Shown one piece after another: positions 24,160 through 33,257 of a DNA stretch of 64,000 nt. The position numbers and the translations under genes are program-made. The stretch lies in contig CAKVFI010000003.1 of the NCBI GenBank assembly GCA_934746715.1, positions 186,001 to 250,000 on the forward strand, in the 5' to 3' direction. The notes under the pieces were generated by a model. The model was not told the DNA's origin, made no database searches, and saw only the letters and a program-made list of their open reading frames with translations. This DNA comes from an uncultured Clostridia bacterium (lineage in GTDB: Bacteria > Bacillota > Clostridia > Christensenellales > UBA1242). Position 1 is the stretch's first letter; each line of letters begins with the position of its first letter.

Positions 24160-24392
24160 GTTTAATTTGTCGTTTGAAAGGGACTAATGCAGGCTGGAAG
24201 TGTTAGAGAGTATCGCGGTTGGTGAAAGCGATTCATGAAAGGTTTGTGTGTCTACCCCTTGAGACACCTGGCAATGCGGGGCCGAAATGCACGGCAAAAC
24301 AATGCATTTAAGAGTGGAACATTTTTGTTAATGTTCAAATAGAGTGGCACAGTGGTTAATATCACCTCTAGTTTTAGTGGTGATTTTTTTAT
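24160..24392 (+). promoter_or_regulatory. Serine T-box riboswitch
   Basis: A tRNA-sensing leader ahead of serS. Stem I shows AGAGAG followed by the distal GGTTGGTGAAAG. The base pairing AAGGG (near 24179) with CCCTT encloses the specifier TCT (24251-24253, a Ser codon) followed by A. The T-box bulge TGGCA (24345-24349) fits the 3' end of tRNA-Ser, including C opposite its discriminator G. The terminator ATCACC/GGTGAT with T7 (24361-24390) competes with the antiterminator. Uncharged tRNA-Ser should allow serS transcription. Confidence 0.9.
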
Positions 24393-24449
24393 ACTTTGTA
24401 TAGTGTAAATTTAAAAACAATCACACAATATATAGATATAGGAGAAATT

Positions 24450-25736
24450 ATGATTGATATCAATTTAATTAGAAACACACCAGATTTGGTTAAAGAAAAC
24501 ATTAAAAAGAAATTTCAAGATCAAAAATTGCACTTGGTTGATGAAGTTTTGGAGTGGGACAAAGATGTTCGCCTTTTAAAGCAAGAAGGCGATGATTTGC
24601 GCGCAAAACGTAACAGTTTGTCTCAACAAATTGGTTTGTTGATGCGTGAAAAACGCGTTGAAGAAGCAAACGAAATTAAGGCGACAGTTGTTAAAAATAA
24701 TGAGCGCATTGCTGAAATTGAGCAACAAGTTGCTGAATACAACGACAAAATTAAGCAAAACATGATGGCAATACCAAATATTATTGACCCATCAGTTCCA
24801 ATTGGTAAGGACGATAGTCAAAATGTTGAAGTTCAACGCTTTGGTGAAGCAAAAGTTCCAGATTATGAAATTCCTTACAATGCAGATATTTTAAATGCTG
24901 TTGGTGGGTTGGACAAGGAAAGTGCTGGCAGAACATCTGGCGCAGGTTTTTACTATTTAATTGGCGATATTGCAAGGTTGCATGAAGCAATGATTGCTTA
25001 CGCCAGAGATTTTATGATTAATCAAGGATTTGTTTACTGCATTCCACCTTTTATGATTCACGGAGATGTTGTTAATGGCGTTATGAGTTTTGCCGAGATG
25101 GACGCTATGATGTACAAAATTGAAGGCGAAGATTTATATTTGATTGGCACAAGTGAACACAGCATGATTGGTAGATTTAAAGACCAAATAATCAAGGAAG
25201 AAGAATTGCCAATTAGAATGACATCATACAGCCCTTGTTTTAGAAAAGAGGGCGGAGCACATGGCTTGGAAGAACGTGGCATTTATCGTGTTCATCAATT
25301 TGAAAAGCAAGAAATGATTGTGCTTTGCAAGGCAGAAGAAGCAATGGATTGGTACAACAAAATGTGGCAATATACTGTTGATGTGTTTAGAAATCTTGAA
25401 ATTCCTGTGCGTCAACTTGATTGTTGTTCAGGCGATTTGGCAGATTTAAAAGTTAAATCTTGCGACATCGAAGCATGGAGCCCAAGGCAACAAAAGTATT
25501 TTGAAGTTGGCTCTTGCTCAACATTAGGCGATGCTCAAGCAAGGAGATTGAACATTCGTGCAAAGGGCAAAGATGGCACATATCTTGTTAACACATTAAA
25601 CAATACAGTGCTTGCAAGCCCAAGAGCAATTATTGCGTTTATTGAAAATCATTATCAAAAAGATGGCTCAATAACAATCCCAGAATGCTTGCAAAGTTAT
25701 ATGGGTGGCAAAAAAATTATTATGCCAAAAAAATAA
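24450..25736 (+). CDS. serS: Seryl-tRNA synthetase
   Basis: Charges tRNA-Ser. An N-terminal antiparallel coiled coil (about 30-105) binds the long variable arm. Class II motifs follow: motif 2 around SPCFRKEGGAHGLEERGIYRVHQFEKQEM, and motif 3 NTLNNTVLASPRAIIAFIENHYQKDGSI. 428 aa. The ATG at 24450 follows TAGGAGAAATT; the frame opens upstream into the leader. Controlled by the T-box above. Confidence 0.97.
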   Translation: MIDINLIRNTPDLVKENIKKKFQDQKLHLVDEVLEWDKDVRLLKQEGDDLRAKRNSLSQQIGLLMREKRVEEANEIKATVVKNNERIAEIEQQVAEYNDKIKQNMMAIPNIIDPSVPIGKDDSQNVEVQRFGEAKVPDYEIPYNADILNAVGGLDKESAGRTSGAGFYYLIGDIARLHEAMIAYARDFMINQGFVYCIPPFMIHGDVVNGVMSFAEMDAMMYKIEGEDLYLIGTSEHSMIGRFKDQIIKEEELPIRMTSYSPCFRKEGGAHGLEERGIYRVHQFEKQEMIVLCKAEEAMDWYNKMWQYTVDVFRNLEIPVRQLDCCSGDLADLKVKSCDIEAWSPRQQKYFEVGSCSTLGDAQARRLNIRAKGKDGTYLVNTLNNTVLASPRAIIAFIENHYQKDGSITIPECLQSYMGGKKIIMPKK

Positions 25737-25768
25737 TCAAAATTTAAAATTTTAATTAAACAATAAAG

Positions 25769-25804
25769 AACCAATCACACAAAAAATCTGTGGTTGGTTT
25801 TTTA
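25769..25804 (+). terminator. Terminator of serS
   Basis: AACCAATCACA/TGTGGTTGGTT with a short loop and T6. Its T-run merges into motif copy B. Confidence 0.8.
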
Positions 25805-25813
25805 CGCAAAGAT
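25799..25813. repeat. 15-bp motif, copy B (inverted)
   Basis: TTTTTACGCAAAGAT, the exact reverse complement of 24061-24075. The pair flanks the T-box and serS as inverted repeats 1.7 kb apart. Confidence 0.5.
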
Positions 25814-26250
25814 ATTGTTTTTGACAATAACTATCTTATTAAGTCAAAAATTATTGAATATAACAAATCTGCAATTAATATGATTTTTTGTAACTCAAAA
25901 TGTTAAACATATAAAATGTCGCTTGCAAAACAATTTTTGATAAAAATTGGATTTTAAATTTAAAATAGTCTTTTCAAATGTTTATCTTAAAATCATCAAA
26001 AAATAGGATAGTGCTAAAATGCTCTCAGAGCGATTTTGGATAAAAAAGATGAAGGATTGGTCATCTAAAATTTTGTAGATTGATTTTAAACTAGGTAAAA
26101 TTTTTTTCTTTATTAAAATTTTGCAATTTTAGGTTGAAACATTCAAACACACAATTAATCAAAACAAAGAAATGTTACACACAGACTTAAAAGAATTTTT
26201 AATAAAATAAAGTGTTTTGATAAAATTGTTTAAGAAGAAATATTAAAAAA

Positions 26251-26428
26251 CTATCCACACAATAGTTAGTCGAAATTTGGTGCAAATTATAATAAACAAA
26301 ACTAAATGTGGAAAAAATTAGGGTTATCCACGCAAAATATTGTCTATTTTATATTATCTTTGCGCAAAAGAAGAGTTTTGCGCAAAGATATGTATGCAAC
26401 TTTGTGCACTACTCTGTATTTATACACA
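26251..26428. promoter_or_regulatory. Cluster of DnaA-box-like sites
   Basis: CTATCCACA (26251), TGTGGAAAA (26307, reverse TTTTCCACA) and TTATCCACG (26324) each differ from TTATCCACA by one base. TTATACACA (26420) matches TTATNCACA exactly. They could be a DnaA-binding locus. Short AT-rich 9-mers also occur by chance, and dnaA itself is not in the window. Confidence 0.35.
26355..26390. repeat. Perfect 15-6-15 palindrome carrying the same motif
   Basis: TATCTTTGCGCAAAA (26355-26369), spacer GAAGAG, then its exact reverse complement (26376-26390). Each arm is one base from motif copies A and B across ATCTTTGCGNAAAA. Confidence 0.8.
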
Positions 26429-26583
26429 TTCAAGTTTTTGTGATTTTGTTTGTAAATTTATAATAACTTTCTTTGATTATATTACTTTTCTGCCCTATTA
26501 AGAGATTGATTATATTGCAAAGATTTTGTTGATTGTTGATTGGTGTTGGCTCACCAATAATTTTTTATGATAATGCAATAGCA

Positions 26584-26617
26584 TAAAAAATGCCCAATTG
26601 AAATAATTGGACATTCC
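26584..26617 (-). terminator. Terminator of the miaB-ynbB operon
   Basis: Minus-strand stem ATGTCCAATT/AATTGGGCAT (one G-T pair) followed by T6. Confidence 0.8.
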
Positions 26618-26687
26618 TACTATTGTTCAAATAATAAAACGTAATTATAAACTCGTTTTAAGTTATTTATGTTAGTGTTGATAATTT

Positions 26688-27926
26688 TTAGATTAAACTT
26701 GCAATTGCATTTGTTAAACCAATTTTGCCATGAGCATAACTTAATGAGCCTTGCAAATATCCTGCATATGGTGGACGGATTGGACCATCGCAACTCAATT
26801 CAATTGTGCTGCCTTGGTTAAAACTGCCACTTGCCATAATTATTTGGTCTGCATAACCTTCCATATCGCATGGAACTGGCACTGTGTTGCTGTCTATTGC
26901 GCTGCCCTGTTGAATGCCTTTTACAAAGTTGATTAATTTGTTTGGTTCTTCAAATTTGATTACACACACAATGTCACTGATCGGTTGTGTTATGCTTGGT
27001 ATTGTTTGGTAACCTAATGAAGAAATTGCCATGCTTGCCAAACGCACAATTTTAACACTTTGCGCCACAACGTGCGGTGCAGTAAAAATTCCTTGGAAAA
27101 ACGCTTTGTAACCCAATTCATAGCCGCCAGCATCAAACCCCACTGCCGGGCTTGAAATTTGATAAGAAATCAATTCAAGTAAATCACTTTTGCCTGCTAC
27201 ATAGCCACCACATGGAGCAATGCCTGCCCCCAGATTTTTGATTAAAGACCCAACAACAACATCTGCTCCAACATCAGTTGGTTCACGAGTTTCAGTAAAC
27301 TCACCATAGCAATTGTCAACAAGGATTGTTGCATTTGTTAAAGTTTTAACTTCTTTAAGAACCTTTTCAATTTGTGAAATGGTTAAAGCGTTTCTCAATT
27401 CATATCCACGAGAGCGTTGAATATAAATCAAATCTGGATTATGCTTTAATATAGCTTGTTTAACAGCTGGGATATCAAAGTCGTTATCCTTTAATTCAAC
27501 TTGGTTATATTCAATGTTATAATCCTTTAAAGACCCTACATTTTTGCCTTCTACGCCCCAAATAACATCGTGAAGAGTGTCATAAGGTGTGCCAGACAAA
27601 CAAAGCATGTTTTGCCCTGGACGCAAAAGCCCCAACAAACATTTTGTTATTGCTTCTGTTCCGCAAGAAATCAATGGGCTAACCAATGCCCTTTCTGTGT
27701 GAAAAACGCTTGCAAAAACTTGGCAAAGTTTTTCTTTGCCCAAGTCGTTGTGCCCGTAGCCGTTGCTACCAGCAAAATGGTATGCTTGCACATTATTTGT
27801 GCCAAAAGCGTTTAGCACTTTTAATTGGTTTTCAAATTCTATTTGTTCAATCTCAGCAAAAAGTGGTTTGCACTTTTCTTCTGCTGCATTGACTATTTCT
27901 ATTGCTTTTTTGTTTAAATTAATCAT
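26688..27926 (-). CDS. ynbB: YnbB-type PLP protein (Met gamma-lyase-like, 'aluminum resistance' family)
   Basis: PLP-dependent fold type I enzyme. Visible blocks: FAGSNGYGHNDLGKEKLCQVFASVF, SPLISCGTEAITKCLLGLLRPGQ, LVDNCYGEFTE (PLP-ring Asp), and GSLIKNLGAGIAPCGGYVAG, whose Lys should bind PLP. 412 aa fits the family. The gene is the last of the operon and overlaps miaA by 8 nt. In Bacillus ynbB also lies near miaA. The substrate is not established; the aluminum name is historical. Confidence 0.88.
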   Translation of the reverse strand: MINLNKKAIEIVNAAEEKCKPLFAEIEQIEFENQLKVLNAFGTNNVQAYHFAGSNGYGHNDLGKEKLCQVFASVFHTERALVSPLISCGTEAITKCLLGLLRPGQNMLCLSGTPYDTLHDVIWGVEGKNVGSLKDYNIEYNQVELKDNDFDIPAVKQAILKHNPDLIYIQRSRGYELRNALTISQIEKVLKEVKTLTNATILVDNCYGEFTETREPTDVGADVVVGSLIKNLGAGIAPCGGYVAGKSDLLELISYQISSPAVGFDAGGYELGYKAFFQGIFTAPHVVAQSVKIVRLASMAISSLGYQTIPSITQPISDIVCVIKFEEPNKLINFVKGIQQGSAIDSNTVPVPCDMEGYADQIIMASGSFNQGSTIELSCDGPIRPPYAGYLQGSLSYAHGKIGLTNAIASLI

Positions 27927-28812
27927 ATATAAACCTTTTAATTTCTTCTTCTGCTTGCTGTTTGTTCAGCAAGAGAATGTTTGGTATTGTTTTTAAAAAT
28001 GTAAGTTGTCTTTTACAATAATTTCTGTTGTGTTGTTTAATCAATTCGATTGTTTTTTCTTTTGTTGTTTTGCCTTCAAAATAATCAAACCATTCTTTGT
28101 AACCAATTGAATTGAACGCTTGCATATCCCTTGTTGCTCCATCAGCAATCAATGTTTTTACTTCATTTTCCAAGCCGTCTGCAAGCATCTGTTCCACTCT
28201 CAAATTAAGTTTTGAATATATTTGTTCTCTTTCAGCAACCAAGCCCACACACAACACATCAAAATCCTTTAAAGGACTTTCTGCTTTGTCTGCTTTAACT
28301 GTGCTTGTTGCCAATTCCAGATACCTGATAACGCGCTTGATGTTGTTTGGATGCACTTGTTCTGCTTTGCTTGGGTCAACATTGTTTAAACATTCCCAAA
28401 CATATTGATTGCCCTTTTCTTTTGCAAGTTCTTCATACTTTTTTCTAAATTCAAGATTGGCACTATTGCCCAAAGTGTATCCCTCCATAAGGGCTTTTAT
28501 ATACAACCCTGTGCCACCACAGATGATTGGCAATTTGCCGTGTTTTTGCACTGTTTTGATAACATTGCAGCAATCTTGAACAAATTCACCAACATTGTAA
28601 TTTTGATTAAAATCTTTGATATCAATCAAATAATGCGGAATATTTTGCATTTCTTGTTTAGTTACTTTTGCGCTGCCGATGTTTAATCGTTTGTAAATTT
28701 GCACACTATCAGCAGAGATAATTTCTCCATTAAATTCTTTTGCAATTTCAACTGCCAAGCTAGATTTTCCAGTGCCGGTTAATCCTGTTATAATAGCTAT
28801 TTTATTTTTCAT
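27919..28812 (-). CDS. miaA: tRNA dimethylallyltransferase MiaA
   Basis: Adds an isopentenyl group to A37 of tRNAs reading UNN codons; MiaB (same operon) then methylthiolates it. P-loop GLTGTGKSSLA, followed by SADSVQIYKRLNIGSAK, PHYLID, ICGGTGLYIKAL, and NSIGYKEWFDYFEG. The ATG at 28812 is one base after the mutL stop codon; an upstream TTG is less likely. 297 aa is normal. Confidence 0.95.
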   Translation of the reverse strand: MKNKIAIITGLTGTGKSSLAVEIAKEFNGEIISADSVQIYKRLNIGSAKVTKQEMQNIPHYLIDIKDFNQNYNVGEFVQDCCNVIKTVQKHGKLPIICGGTGLYIKALMEGYTLGNSANLEFRKKYEELAKEKGNQYVWECLNNVDPSKAEQVHPNNIKRVIRYLELATSTVKADKAESPLKDFDVLCVGLVAEREQIYSKLNLRVEQMLADGLENEVKTLIADGATRDMQAFNSIGYKEWFDYFEGKTTKEKTIELIKQHNRNYCKRQLTFLKTIPNILLLNKQQAEEEIKRFIYD

Positions 28813-28813
28813 A

Positions 28814-30661
28814 TTAAACAATTCTTTTAAACCATTTTTCTATTTCTGTTCTGTTGATAATTGTTAAAACTGGACGCCCATGTGGGCACAACAAAACTGG
28901 ATTTTTTTCGTCCAAATCTTTGAGCAAGGTGTTGATTTCCATTTCATTTAATGTCATGCCTGATTTAACACTGCTTTTGCATGCTTTTTGCATCAAATAA
29001 TGACGTATTTCATTATTCATTTTTGGTTTTAAATTGCCCATATCATGCAATAAGTCGTCAACAAATGCCTTGATATTTATATCTTTAAGTTGCATTGGAA
29101 TTGAAGTGATTTCAATTGTATTATCGTCAACTTTTAAAAGATTAAAGCCAAGTTCTTTCAAATCTCCTTGCAAAGTGAGCAAATATTCAACTTCATTTGC
29201 TGTTAATTTAACCTCAAATGGCACCAACAAATCTTGAATGACAATTTGCCTATTGTTAACCATTTTTGTAAATTTGTCGTAATTTAAGCGCTCATGTCCA
29301 GCATGAAAATCAAGCAGAATCATTTTGTCATTTTTTTCAATAACCAAAAATTCATTAAACAATTGCCCTATCACTTTAAAATCAACAATCTGGTTGACAT
29401 CTTTGTAGTCATTATTTTGCTCTATTTTTTCTTCAAAGTTGTTTTGCAATGGTTTGTCATCATAACTAAAGTTGGTTTGAGATTGTTGCTTAATTGAGCT
29501 TTCTTCTGGCATGTCAAATATGCTAAAAGGCTTAAAATTTGTTTGCTTTAATGTGTTTGTACTGTTTAAAATTGGGTTTACTATTGGCTCAATTTCAATT
29601 TCTTTCATGCTGTCAAGGTCAACCTTAATTAAAGGCTGTTCAACAGGCGTTTGCGACAATGGTTTTTGGCTGTTGTTTTGTGATTCATATATTGCCGAAC
29701 GCACAGCACTGTAAACCAAATCATATATAGTGCTTGGATTTGCAAATTTGATGTTGATTTTGCTTGGGTGCACATTTACATCAACATCAATTGCTGGCAT
29801 GGTTAAATTTAACACATAAAATGGGAATTGCCTTGTCATTAAATATTCTTCAAAAGCCATGTAACAAGCTTTTGAAACAATTTCATCAACAACATATCTG
29901 CCGTTTACCATAAGAGTTTGATATGTTGTGTTTGGTTTGCTGTAACCAATTTTTGAAACATAACCGGTGAGTGTGATATTTCCAACAGTTTTTTCAACTT
30001 GTATAATATTTTGTGCTGTTTCTGCACCATACACACAATATATAGCGTCAAGCAAAGTTTTGCCAGTTGTTTTAAAGATTGTTTTGCCGTCTGCAATATA
30101 AGTGAAATCAACTGATGGGTGTGCCATAATGTAGCGAGAAATGATGTTTGTTATTTGACTTTCTTCTTGCTTTGGTTTGTGCAAAAACTTTCTTCTTGCT
30201 GGAGTGTTAAAAAACAAATTGTTAACTTGAATTTTTGTGCCAGACACGCTTTCTGTTGGCTCTATTTCTCCAAATTTGCCGCCATTAACTTCCATTTGGT
30301 AAGCCAATTCATCTGCTTCAGTTTTTGTTACAATTTTTGTTTGTGTAACATTGGAAATGCTTGCCAAAGCTTCCCCACGGAAGCCAAGAGTTGAAATTGC
30401 ATCCAAATCTTCTATTTTTGAAATTTTGCTGGTGGCATGTGGCAAAAATGCTTTGACGATATCTTCCCTTTCTATGCCTTTGCCGTTGTCTTTAATAGTA
30501 ATTGAATCAATGCCACCATTTTTGATTTCAACCAAAATTTTATCTGCCCCAGCGTCCAGAGAATTGTCAACCAATTCTTTAACAATTGAAAAAGGGCTTT
30601 CAACAACTTCGCCTGCTGAAATTCGGTTGATAATCATGCTGTCCAAAATGTTGATTGACAT
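28814..30661 (-). CDS. mutL: DNA mismatch repair protein MutL
   Basis: GHKL ATPase and endonuclease that links mismatch detection to strand removal. N-terminal motifs: INRISAGEVV, VKELVDNSLDAGA, IKDNGKGI, TLGFRGEALASIS. The C-terminal endonuclease site is LDFHAGHERLNYD, close to DQHAxxERxxYE, with CPHGRPV near the end, so nicking activity is likely. 615 aa. A variable linker (about 340-430) is Gln/Asn-rich. GGAG precedes the ATG at 30661. Confidence 0.95.
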   Translation of the reverse strand: MSINILDSMIINRISAGEVVESPFSIVKELVDNSLDAGADKILVEIKNGGIDSITIKDNGKGIEREDIVKAFLPHATSKISKIEDLDAISTLGFRGEALASISNVTQTKIVTKTEADELAYQMEVNGGKFGEIEPTESVSGTKIQVNNLFFNTPARRKFLHKPKQEESQITNIISRYIMAHPSVDFTYIADGKTIFKTTGKTLLDAIYCVYGAETAQNIIQVEKTVGNITLTGYVSKIGYSKPNTTYQTLMVNGRYVVDEIVSKACYMAFEEYLMTRQFPFYVLNLTMPAIDVDVNVHPSKINIKFANPSTIYDLVYSAVRSAIYESQNNSQKPLSQTPVEQPLIKVDLDSMKEIEIEPIVNPILNSTNTLKQTNFKPFSIFDMPEESSIKQQSQTNFSYDDKPLQNNFEEKIEQNNDYKDVNQIVDFKVIGQLFNEFLVIEKNDKMILLDFHAGHERLNYDKFTKMVNNRQIVIQDLLVPFEVKLTANEVEYLLTLQGDLKELGFNLLKVDDNTIEITSIPMQLKDINIKAFVDDLLHDMGNLKPKMNNEIRHYLMQKACKSSVKSGMTLNEMEINTLLKDLDEKNPVLLCPHGRPVLTIINRTEIEKWFKRIV

Positions 30662-30680
30662 AATTTCTCCTTTTAAATGA

Positions 30681-33257
30681 CTATTTTGCAAGTTCGATTA
30701 ATCTAACAAGTGTGTCAAACGCTACGAGTGGTGTTAAACTATTTGGGTCAATTGATTTGAGTGTGTCAACAATTTCACTTTCCTTTTGTGCTTCGTTTGT
30801 AACTTTTGTTGACTCAAACTCTTTAATTAACTCTTTTGCCCTATTAATTATTTCTTTTGGCAAACCTGCCAAACTTGCAACTTCAATGCCGTAACTTTTT
30901 GTTGCACTTCCACGCATTATTTTGCGCATAAACACAAGTTGCCCGCCAATTTCTTTAATTGATATGCAAAAGTTTTTCACGCCGTCGTAAAGACCTTCCA
31001 ATTGCATCAATTCATGATAATGAGTGGCAAACAAAGTTTTTGCATTAAGGTGTTTTGAAAGATATTCAACAACAGCCCAAGCAATTGACAAGCCGTCAAA
31101 AGTAGATGTTCCCCTACCCACTTCATCCAAAATAATCAAACTATTGTTTGTTGCATAATGCAAGATATTTGCAACTTCAATCATTTCAACCATGAATGTT
31201 GATTGGCCAATGGACAAGTCATCACTTGCACCGATACGCGTAAAAATACGGTCAACAATGCAAATATCTGCTTTCCTTGCTGGCACAAAACTGCCAATAT
31301 GTGCCATGTAAGTGATAAGTGCCACTTGGCGCATATATGTTGATTTACCAGCCATATTAGGACCAGTTAAAATCATGGTGCGTTGGTCTGATTCGTTCAA
31401 TCTGCAGTCGTTGGCAATAAAATCTGTGTCGCGTTGCATTTTTTCAACAACTGGGTGTCGCCCCGCCACGATATCAATATCTTTCCCATTTGTGATGTTT
31501 GGACGATGATAATCGTTTGTGATTGCAACTGTTGCCAGTGAGTAAATGCAATCTATTTGAGCAATAACACGAGCAATTTGTTGCAAAACAGAAGCATTTG
31601 CAAGTATTTGTTCCTTAACTTGAGCAAAAATTGCTTCTTCCATGTTTAAAGCAGTTTCATGTGAAGAAAAAACTTGTTCCTCAAACTGTTTTAATTCTTC
31701 TGTAATGTAGCGTTCGCCATTTGCTGTTGTTTGCTTTCTAACATATCTAAAAGGCACTTGGTCAGCATATTGTTTGCCAACTTCAATGTAATAGCCAAAC
31801 ACTCGATTGTGCCCTATCCTTAAAGTTTTTATGCCTGTGGTTTCGCGCTCTTGCGCTTCCATTTGAGAAATATAATTTTCTGCCTCATCTCTAATTGATT
31901 TGATGTGGTCAAGGTTGGCATTAAAACCGGGTTTGATATAATTGCCATTTTTAAACAAAAGTGGCGGTTCATCAACAATTGTTGCATTAATCATGTCTGC
32001 AATTTCATGCACATCAACAAGTTGATTTGCCAAATTAAGCAAATCTTGATTGTTGTTGCTTAAAAGCACTTTTTTTATCATTGGCACTTGATAAAGTGAT
32101 GTTTTTAACGCAACGCAATCTTTTGGCGAAAAACTGCCATAGCCCACCTTGCCAACAATACGCTCAATGTCTTGCACTTGTTGCAAAGTTATCTTTAAAT
32201 TGGCACGCAAAACGGTGTCGTTAACCAAACTTTCAACCATATTCAAGCGTTTGTCAATTTCTTGCTTGTTTTGAAGTGGTTGCCTAACCCAATTGCGCAA
32301 CATACGAGAGCCAATATTTGTGCAAGTGTTGTCCAACACCCAAAGCAATGTGCCTTTCCTTTCGCCATCTTTTGTTTGTTCAATTTCCAAATTTCGCCTT
32401 GTGTTTGTGTCCAAGTACATAAATTCTTGGTCAAAAATCTTTTTGGGAAAATTTAAATGTTTTAAATCTCTTTTTTGTGTTTCTTGGAAATATGCAAGCA
32501 AAGCTCCAATTGCTTTAACACTTGGCTTGGAGTCAATGTCAAAGCCAGCCAAAGATTTTATGTTGTATTGTGTTAAAATTTGTTTTTCTGCATCAGCATA
32601 GTTAAATGCCCAATCAAAGTACTCTGAAAAACGATAACCATCACGCAAAGAACAAACCAAATCCTTGCTTAATGTCATCATAAGTTTGTTGCATATGATT
32701 TCACTAGGCATAATCCTAACAATTTGGTCATTAATATATTCCGCGATGTTTGCGCCAGAATATTCTGCAACTTTAATTTCGCCAGTTGACAAATCACTAT
32801 AAGCGTAAGATATTGTGCTCTTTTCTGCATATATACACATTATGTACGAATTTTTACGCTCGTTTAGCATAGAACTTTCAACAACTGTACCGGGAGTTAT
32901 AATGCGCACAATTTCACGCTGAACAAGCCCATTTCTTATTTCATCAGTTTGCTCACAAATGGCAACTTTGTAGCCACGTTCAATCAAGCGTTGAGCATAC
33001 GATTCATATGCGTGAAAAGGGATGCCACACATAGGTGCGCGCTCACCAACGCCACAATCTTTGCCTGTTAGGGTCAAATCCAAAATTCTGCTGCCAACAA
33101 CAGCATCGTCTAAAAACAACTCATAAAAGTCGCCCAAACGATAAAATATAATGCAATCTTCGTTATTTTCTTTAATTGAAAGGTATTGTTTGATAACTGG
33201 AGATAACTTTTTGTTGTTTGAATTAAATATTTCTTTATTTACGTAACTTTCAATCAT
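30681..33257 (-). CDS. mutS: DNA mismatch repair protein MutS
   Basis: Binds mismatches and small loops. Mismatch-binding Phe and Glu lie in RLGDFYELF near residue 45. The ABC-type ATPase has Walker A GPNMAGKSTYMRQ, signature DDLSIGQSTFMVEM, Walker B LIILDEVGRGTSTFDG and His in ATHYHEL. 858 aa matches MutS1, not MutS2 (no Smr domain). The ATG overlaps the miaB stop by 8 nt, with GGGGTGG before it. Confidence 0.97.
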   Translation of the reverse strand: MIESYVNKEIFNSNNKKLSPVIKQYLSIKENNEDCIIFYRLGDFYELFLDDAVVGSRILDLTLTGKDCGVGERAPMCGIPFHAYESYAQRLIERGYKVAICEQTDEIRNGLVQREIVRIITPGTVVESSMLNERKNSYIMCIYAEKSTISYAYSDLSTGEIKVAEYSGANIAEYINDQIVRIMPSEIICNKLMMTLSKDLVCSLRDGYRFSEYFDWAFNYADAEKQILTQYNIKSLAGFDIDSKPSVKAIGALLAYFQETQKRDLKHLNFPKKIFDQEFMYLDTNTRRNLEIEQTKDGERKGTLLWVLDNTCTNIGSRMLRNWVRQPLQNKQEIDKRLNMVESLVNDTVLRANLKITLQQVQDIERIVGKVGYGSFSPKDCVALKTSLYQVPMIKKVLLSNNNQDLLNLANQLVDVHEIADMINATIVDEPPLLFKNGNYIKPGFNANLDHIKSIRDEAENYISQMEAQERETTGIKTLRIGHNRVFGYYIEVGKQYADQVPFRYVRKQTTANGERYITEELKQFEEQVFSSHETALNMEEAIFAQVKEQILANASVLQQIARVIAQIDCIYSLATVAITNDYHRPNITNGKDIDIVAGRHPVVEKMQRDTDFIANDCRLNESDQRTMILTGPNMAGKSTYMRQVALITYMAHIGSFVPARKADICIVDRIFTRIGASDDLSIGQSTFMVEMIEVANILHYATNNSLIILDEVGRGTSTFDGLSIAWAVVEYLSKHLNAKTLFATHYHELMQLEGLYDGVKNFCISIKEIGGQLVFMRKIMRGSATKSYGIEVASLAGLPKEIINRAKELIKEFESTKVTNEAQKESEIVDTLKSIDPNSLTPLVAFDTLVRLIELAK

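Larger units (their letters stand above)
25814..26583. other. Long AT-rich gene-free region
   Basis: About 770 bp without a credible ORF or RNA gene. It holds a loop-less palindrome AAAATGCTCT/AGAGCGATTTT (26017-26037), a hairpin GATGA/TCATC (near 26050), four DnaA-box-like 9-mers (26251-26428) and a 36-bp palindrome (26355-26390). Confidence 0.55.

Noticed and set aside
24061..25813. A transposon with 15-bp terminal inverted repeats carrying serS
   Set aside because: No transposase, no target-site duplication, and the cargo is an ordinary T-box and housekeeping gene; copy A lies in another gene's promoter region.
26355..26390. Calling the palindrome a dif site outright
   Set aside because: The arm-6-arm spacing fits, but the sequence does not match known dif sites and perfect symmetry is not typical of dif.
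25737..26687. Chromosomal origin of replication
   Set aside because: DnaA-box-like sites are present, but dnaA/dnaN are absent and genes on the two sides point towards the region, opposite to the usual origin layout. Kept only as a weak finding.
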